From PFJX01 sp964440155 (GTDB lineage Bacteria; Pseudomonadota; Gammaproteobacteria; Burkholderiales; Thiobacillaceae), in the NCBI GenBank assembly GCA_964440155.1, contig CAYTRH010000181.1:1-5563 (forward strand): 5,563 nt of DNA, in the 5' to 3' direction. The stretch's first letter is position 1. Every line of letters starts with the position of its first letter. A program made the position numbers and the translations under genes. This document shows positions 1-5,563 of this stretch, in pieces. The notes below the pieces were generated by a model. The model did no database searches, had not been told where the DNA came from, and worked only from the letters and a program-made list of their open reading frames with translations.

Positions 1-859
<859 letters not shown>

Positions 860-866
860 CGCCACA

Positions 867-872
867 TCCCCC
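867..872 (-). promoter_or_regulatory. Ribosome binding site for the HD-GYP response regulator
   Basis: GGGGGA on the minus strand lies seven bases before the ATG at 857-859. The spacing favours this ATG over the in-frame GTG six bases upstream (863-865), which would be too close to the site. Confidence 0.6.
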
Positions 873-913
873 GTTTGCGCACCGAGCGGTCTTCACGTCC
901 GGCCGGCGGCGAA

Positions 914-942
914 ACCATGCCCATGTCCAATGCATCCGTCAA
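914..942 (-). promoter_or_regulatory. Weak promoter candidate upstream of the HD-GYP gene
   Basis: Read on the minus strand, TTGACG (937-942) resembles a sigma-70 -35 box at five of six positions. After a 17-base spacer, CATGGT (914-919) matches the -10 box at only three of six. Transcription would begin near 907 and leave a leader of about 50 bases. It lies in the 92-base gap after the hybrid kinase, the only real spacing within the signalling genes. The -10 is poor, so this is a tentative call. Confidence 0.2.
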
Positions 943-951
943 GTGTCACAC

Positions 952-3395
<2,444 letters not shown>

Positions 3396-3399
<4 letters not shown>

Positions 3400-5162
3400 G
3401 TCGTCGGCTCCCCGGCCACGTCAGCATCGCCCTGTCGCCGCGCGTCGATCGTCGTTGGGCGCTCCGGCGCCGGCGCGGCGTCCGCATCGGGCAGATCCAC
3501 CCAGAACGTGCTGCCCTGTCCCGGACGGCTCTCCATACCGATGTCGCCCTGCATCAGCTCCACCAGTTTCTTGCTGATGGCCAGCCCGATGCCGGTACCC
3601 TCGATGTCGCTGTCTTCGCGGCCGAGGCGGTGAAAAGCGGTGAACAGCCCGGCCTGCTGGTCCTCGGGGATGCCCAGGCCGGTGTCGCTGACGGTCAGGC
3701 GGACTCGACCGGGAACGGCAAAGTCGCAGGTGACGCGCACCTCGCCGCCGTGGCGGTTGTACTTGACCGCGTTGGACAACAGGTTGAGCAACACCTGCTT
3801 GATGCGCAGCCGGTCCGCACGCACCCGGCGGCCGGCGCACGCCGCCAGCTCACGCCGGAACGTCAGCCCCTGACGGATGGCACCGGACTCCACCAGCGCG
3901 GCGCACTCGCCGATCAGATCGATGATCGGCACCGGCTCGATGCGCAGCACCACCCGACCGGATTCGATGCGCGACAGATCCAGCACTTCGTTGATCAGCG
4001 CCAGCAGGTGACGCCCCGCCTTGAGGATTTCGACCACGTTGTCGCGTTGTTCATCGCCCAGCCGCGCGTCCATCTCCAGCAACTGGGCGAAACCCAGGAT
4101 GGCGTTCATCGGCGTGCGCAGTTCATGGCTCATGCTGGACAGGAACTCGCTCTTGGCGCGGCTGGCCTTGCGCGCGGCCTCCAGCGCATCGGCCAGCCGT
4201 CGTTCCGCCGCCTTGCGCGCGCTGATGTCACGCACCACACCGACGAAACTGCGGCCTACGTCGTCGGTCATGGCGCTGACCGCCAGATCCAGCGGGAACG
4301 TGCTGCCATCCTTGCGTTGCCCGGTGACTTCCCGACCGGCACCGATGATATGGGCGACACCCATGTCAAGGTGACGGCGCAGGTAGCCGTCGTGGGCGCT
4401 GTGATCCGGTTCCGGCATCAGCAGGCTGACGTTGCGGCCCAGCACTTCGTCGGGGATGTAACCGAACATGCGTTGCGCAGCCGGGTTGAAGGCCGTGACG
4501 GTGCCCTGTTGGTCGATCACGATCACACCATCCACCATGCTGTCCAGCACCGTGCGCAGGCGCGCTTCGCTGGCCTGCAGGGCGCGCCCGGCGCGCACCT
4601 GCCCGGTCACGTCGCGGGTCACCACCACCACGTGGGAAACTTCGCCAGCGGCCGCGTGGTATGGGTAGTAAGTGATCGCGCATTCGGCCCGGCCCCGACC
4701 GGGCAGATTCAGCGTGGTTTGCAGCGCCACCGGCTGGCCCTGGTCGAAACACTGCCGCAGACGCGGCTCGATGTGGTCGCGGTAATCCACCTCGCCCCAT
4801 ACCTCGGCGAGATGCCGGCCGAGCACCGCCTCACGCCGCCGGCCCATGGCCACGCACCATTGGTCGTTCACCGCCTCGTAGCGATGCTCGCGATTGATCA
4901 CGCTCATCATCTCGCCGACGGCGTTGACCATGAATTCGTAACGCTCCAGGCGGGCACCGGTGTCGTGCAGATGACGGACGAGCCCGGCCGCCACCAACGC
5001 CGCAACGACGGCGGTCAGCAGGGTGTCCCAAGTCACCCGGCCCTGGATCGCCAGACTCATGCCGGCGACGCTGGCGGTGCCCAGTAGCACAGCCGACAGC
5101 GTGATCTGCCAGGGCCGCATGCGGCCGACGATGGCTCGGAAGGTTGCGCTGAAAGCGGACAT
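3396..5162 (-). CDS. Membrane sensor histidine kinase with FixL-like heme PAS domain
   Basis: This is a 588-residue sensor kinase that should autophosphorylate on His346 and pass the phosphate to a receiver. Two hydrophobic helices (about 18-38 and 46-63) are joined by a very short loop, giving an inner-membrane hairpin with almost no periplasmic sensor. PAS 1 is about 72-188 and ends VTRDVT. PAS 2 is about 199-315 and closely resembles the FixL heme PAS: MPEPDHSAHDGY holds His257, the counterpart of the heme-ligating His, followed by Arg263, His271, Ile272 and Arg277. HisKA has MSHELRTP (His346, codon 4125-4127). HATPase_c shows the N box (Asn460, Asn464), DTGLG at 493-497 and GTGIGL at 522-527. 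The C-terminal tail (about 560-588) is Ala/Pro-rich, with no receiver. I chose ATG 5162 on codon usage, although it lacks a good ribosome binding site; GTG 5249 is the alternative. The stop overlaps the next gene. Kinase function is secure and heme binding is a strong inference. Confidence 0.94.
3408..3413 (-). promoter_or_regulatory. Ribosome binding site for the hybrid kinase
   Basis: GGGGAG on the minus strand lies inside the last codons of kinase 1, eight bases before the GTG at 3397-3399. It supports the GTG start of the hybrid kinase over the in-frame ATG at 3358-3360. The start overlaps the kinase 1 stop as GTGA (3399 down to 3396), which points to translational coupling. Confidence 0.65.
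4218..4568 (-). other. Predicted heme-binding PAS domain (FixL type) within kinase 1
   Basis: This segment encodes residues 199-315 of kinase 1. Aligned by eye to Bradyrhizobium FixL from memory, the pocket residues match without gaps: proximal His200 is His257 (codon 4392-4394), Arg206 is Arg263, His214 is His271, Ile215 is Ile272, and the ligand-contacting Arg220 is Arg277 (codon 4332-4334). Leu236 is Leu293, and Ile238 is Val295, a conservative change. Known FixL proteins bind oxygen at this heme and shut off the kinase when it is bound. Whether this protein behaves the same way is inference. Confidence 0.75.
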
Positions 5163-5252
5163 TGGCGGCGCGTCGCTTCGATCGGCTCGATTACCCCTGG
5201 CAATAACGGCGGAATCGACCGCTTCTTGATGGGCAGCCGACGCCGCCACCGG

Positions 5253-5261
5253 ACCTCCCCT
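5253..5261 (-). promoter_or_regulatory. Shine-Dalgarno-like AGGGGAGGT just after polA
   Basis: Read on the minus strand, AGGGGAGGT lies 10 bases past the polA stop and three bases before a GTG (5247-5249) in frame with kinase 1. It would support a longer kinase 1 with 29 extra N-terminal residues. Against this, those 29 codons use many A- or T-ending and otherwise uncommon codons (CGA twice, AGG, AAT, ATT, CCA), unlike the rest of the gene. I therefore treat the site as a real alternative start signal or a chance match, not as the chosen start. Confidence 0.35.
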
Positions 5262-5271
5262 GCACTGCCGC

Positions 5272-5563
5272 TCAGTGCGCCGCCTCCCAATTGGGCCCCA
5301 CACCCACCTCCGCCTTCAGCGGTACGGCCAGCCGGGCCACGCCGCACATCTTTTCCGGCAGGCCGGCGCGCACCTGGTCCAGCTCCGTTTGCGGCACTTC
5401 CAGCACCAGTTCGTCGTGCACCTGCATGATCAGGCGAGCGCGCAGGCCGGCATCGTCCAGCCACGCCTGCACCGCGATCATCGCCAGCTTGATCAGATCG
5501 GCGGCGGTACCCTGCATGGGCGCGTTGATCGCCGCGCGCTCGGCGCCGGCGCGCCGCGCCGGC
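5272..5563 (-). CDS. polA: DNA polymerase I, C-terminal end (5' part outside window)
   Basis: This is the last 96 codons of DNA polymerase I, which fills gaps and replaces RNA primers during replication and repair in the cytoplasm. The visible part belongs to the polymerase palm and fingers. It contains AERAAINAPMQGTAADLIK, the conserved segment leading into the last part of the palm. It also contains motif C, MQVHDELVLEV, with the catalytic Asp (codon 5413-5415) and adjacent Glu (5410-5412), equivalent to E. coli D882 and E883. The protein ends GPNWEAAH and a TGA at 5272-5274, like the E. coli ending. The frame is open to the right edge, so the start, the 5' nuclease and any 3'-5' exonuclease domain lie outside. 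An internal ATG at 5515-5517 is not the start, because the same frame continues upstream with conserved residues. It is followed by the kinase genes on the same strand with no clear terminator. The assignment is very secure. Confidence 0.97.
   Translation of the reverse strand, partial: PARRAGAERAAINAPMQGTAADLIKLAMIAVQAWLDDAGLRARLIMQVHDELVLEVPQTELDQVRAGLPEKMCGVARLAVPLKAEVGVGPNWEAAH

Noticed and set aside
3630..5087. A 485-codon open frame on the plus strand, opposite kinase 1
   Set aside because: It has the same antisense frame relationship and the same biased composition as the frame opposite the hybrid kinase. No motif or ribosome binding site was recognised.
5187..5218. Inverted repeat TCGATT/AATCGA after polA, considered as a polA terminator
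   Set aside because: The stem is AT-containing, short and interrupted by a bulge, with a 20-base gap between the exact arms and no T-run on the 3' side.
5515..5517. ATG as the start of a small separate gene ending at 5272
   Set aside because: The frame continues upstream with AERAAINAP, which is conserved PolA sequence, so this is an internal Met of polA.

Overview
The window is GC-rich DNA and every gene I can support is read from the minus strand, so the biological order runs from the right edge to the left edge. The first gene is the 3' end of polA (DNA polymerase I). It is followed by a membrane-anchored PAS sensor histidine kinase, then a soluble hybrid histidine kinase with three PAS domains and a receiver, then an HD-GYP response regulator whose 3' end lies beyond the left edge. 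The PolA C-terminus closely resembles the proteobacterial enzyme and ends NWEAAH, much like the E. coli tail. This suggests a GC-rich proteobacterium, probably a gammaproteobacterium. I cannot name a genus.

Layout in + coordinates: 5272-5563 is the polA 3' end. 5163-5271 is a short leader with no clear terminator and a Shine-Dalgarno-like AGGGGAGGT. 3396-5162 is kinase 1: two membrane helices, PAS, a FixL-like heme PAS, HisKA and HATPase_c. 952-3399 is kinase 2: three PAS domains, HisKA, HATPase_c and a receiver; it starts inside the stop codon of kinase 1 (GTGA overlap). 860-951 is a 92-base gap with a weak promoter candidate and a good ribosome binding site. 1-859 encodes a receiver, a coiled-coil linker and an HD-GYP domain, cut after the GY of GYP. 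There is no stretch over 300 bases without a gene, and I found no tRNA, rRNA, mobile element or CRISPR array.

The three signalling genes look like one regulatory cassette. The most informative detail is that the second PAS domain of kinase 1 keeps the complete set of heme-pocket residues known from Bradyrhizobium FixL. This makes it a candidate oxygen (or other diatomic gas) sensor. Kinase 1 has no receiver of its own, kinase 2 carries one, and the final gene joins a receiver to a cyclic-di-GMP phosphodiesterase domain with intact metal ligands. A reasonable inference, not shown by sequence alone, is a pathway in which heme/gas sensing and cytoplasmic PAS inputs converge on c-di-GMP breakdown. 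Each protein family is well known; the specific combination and its position next to polA are what deserve a second look.
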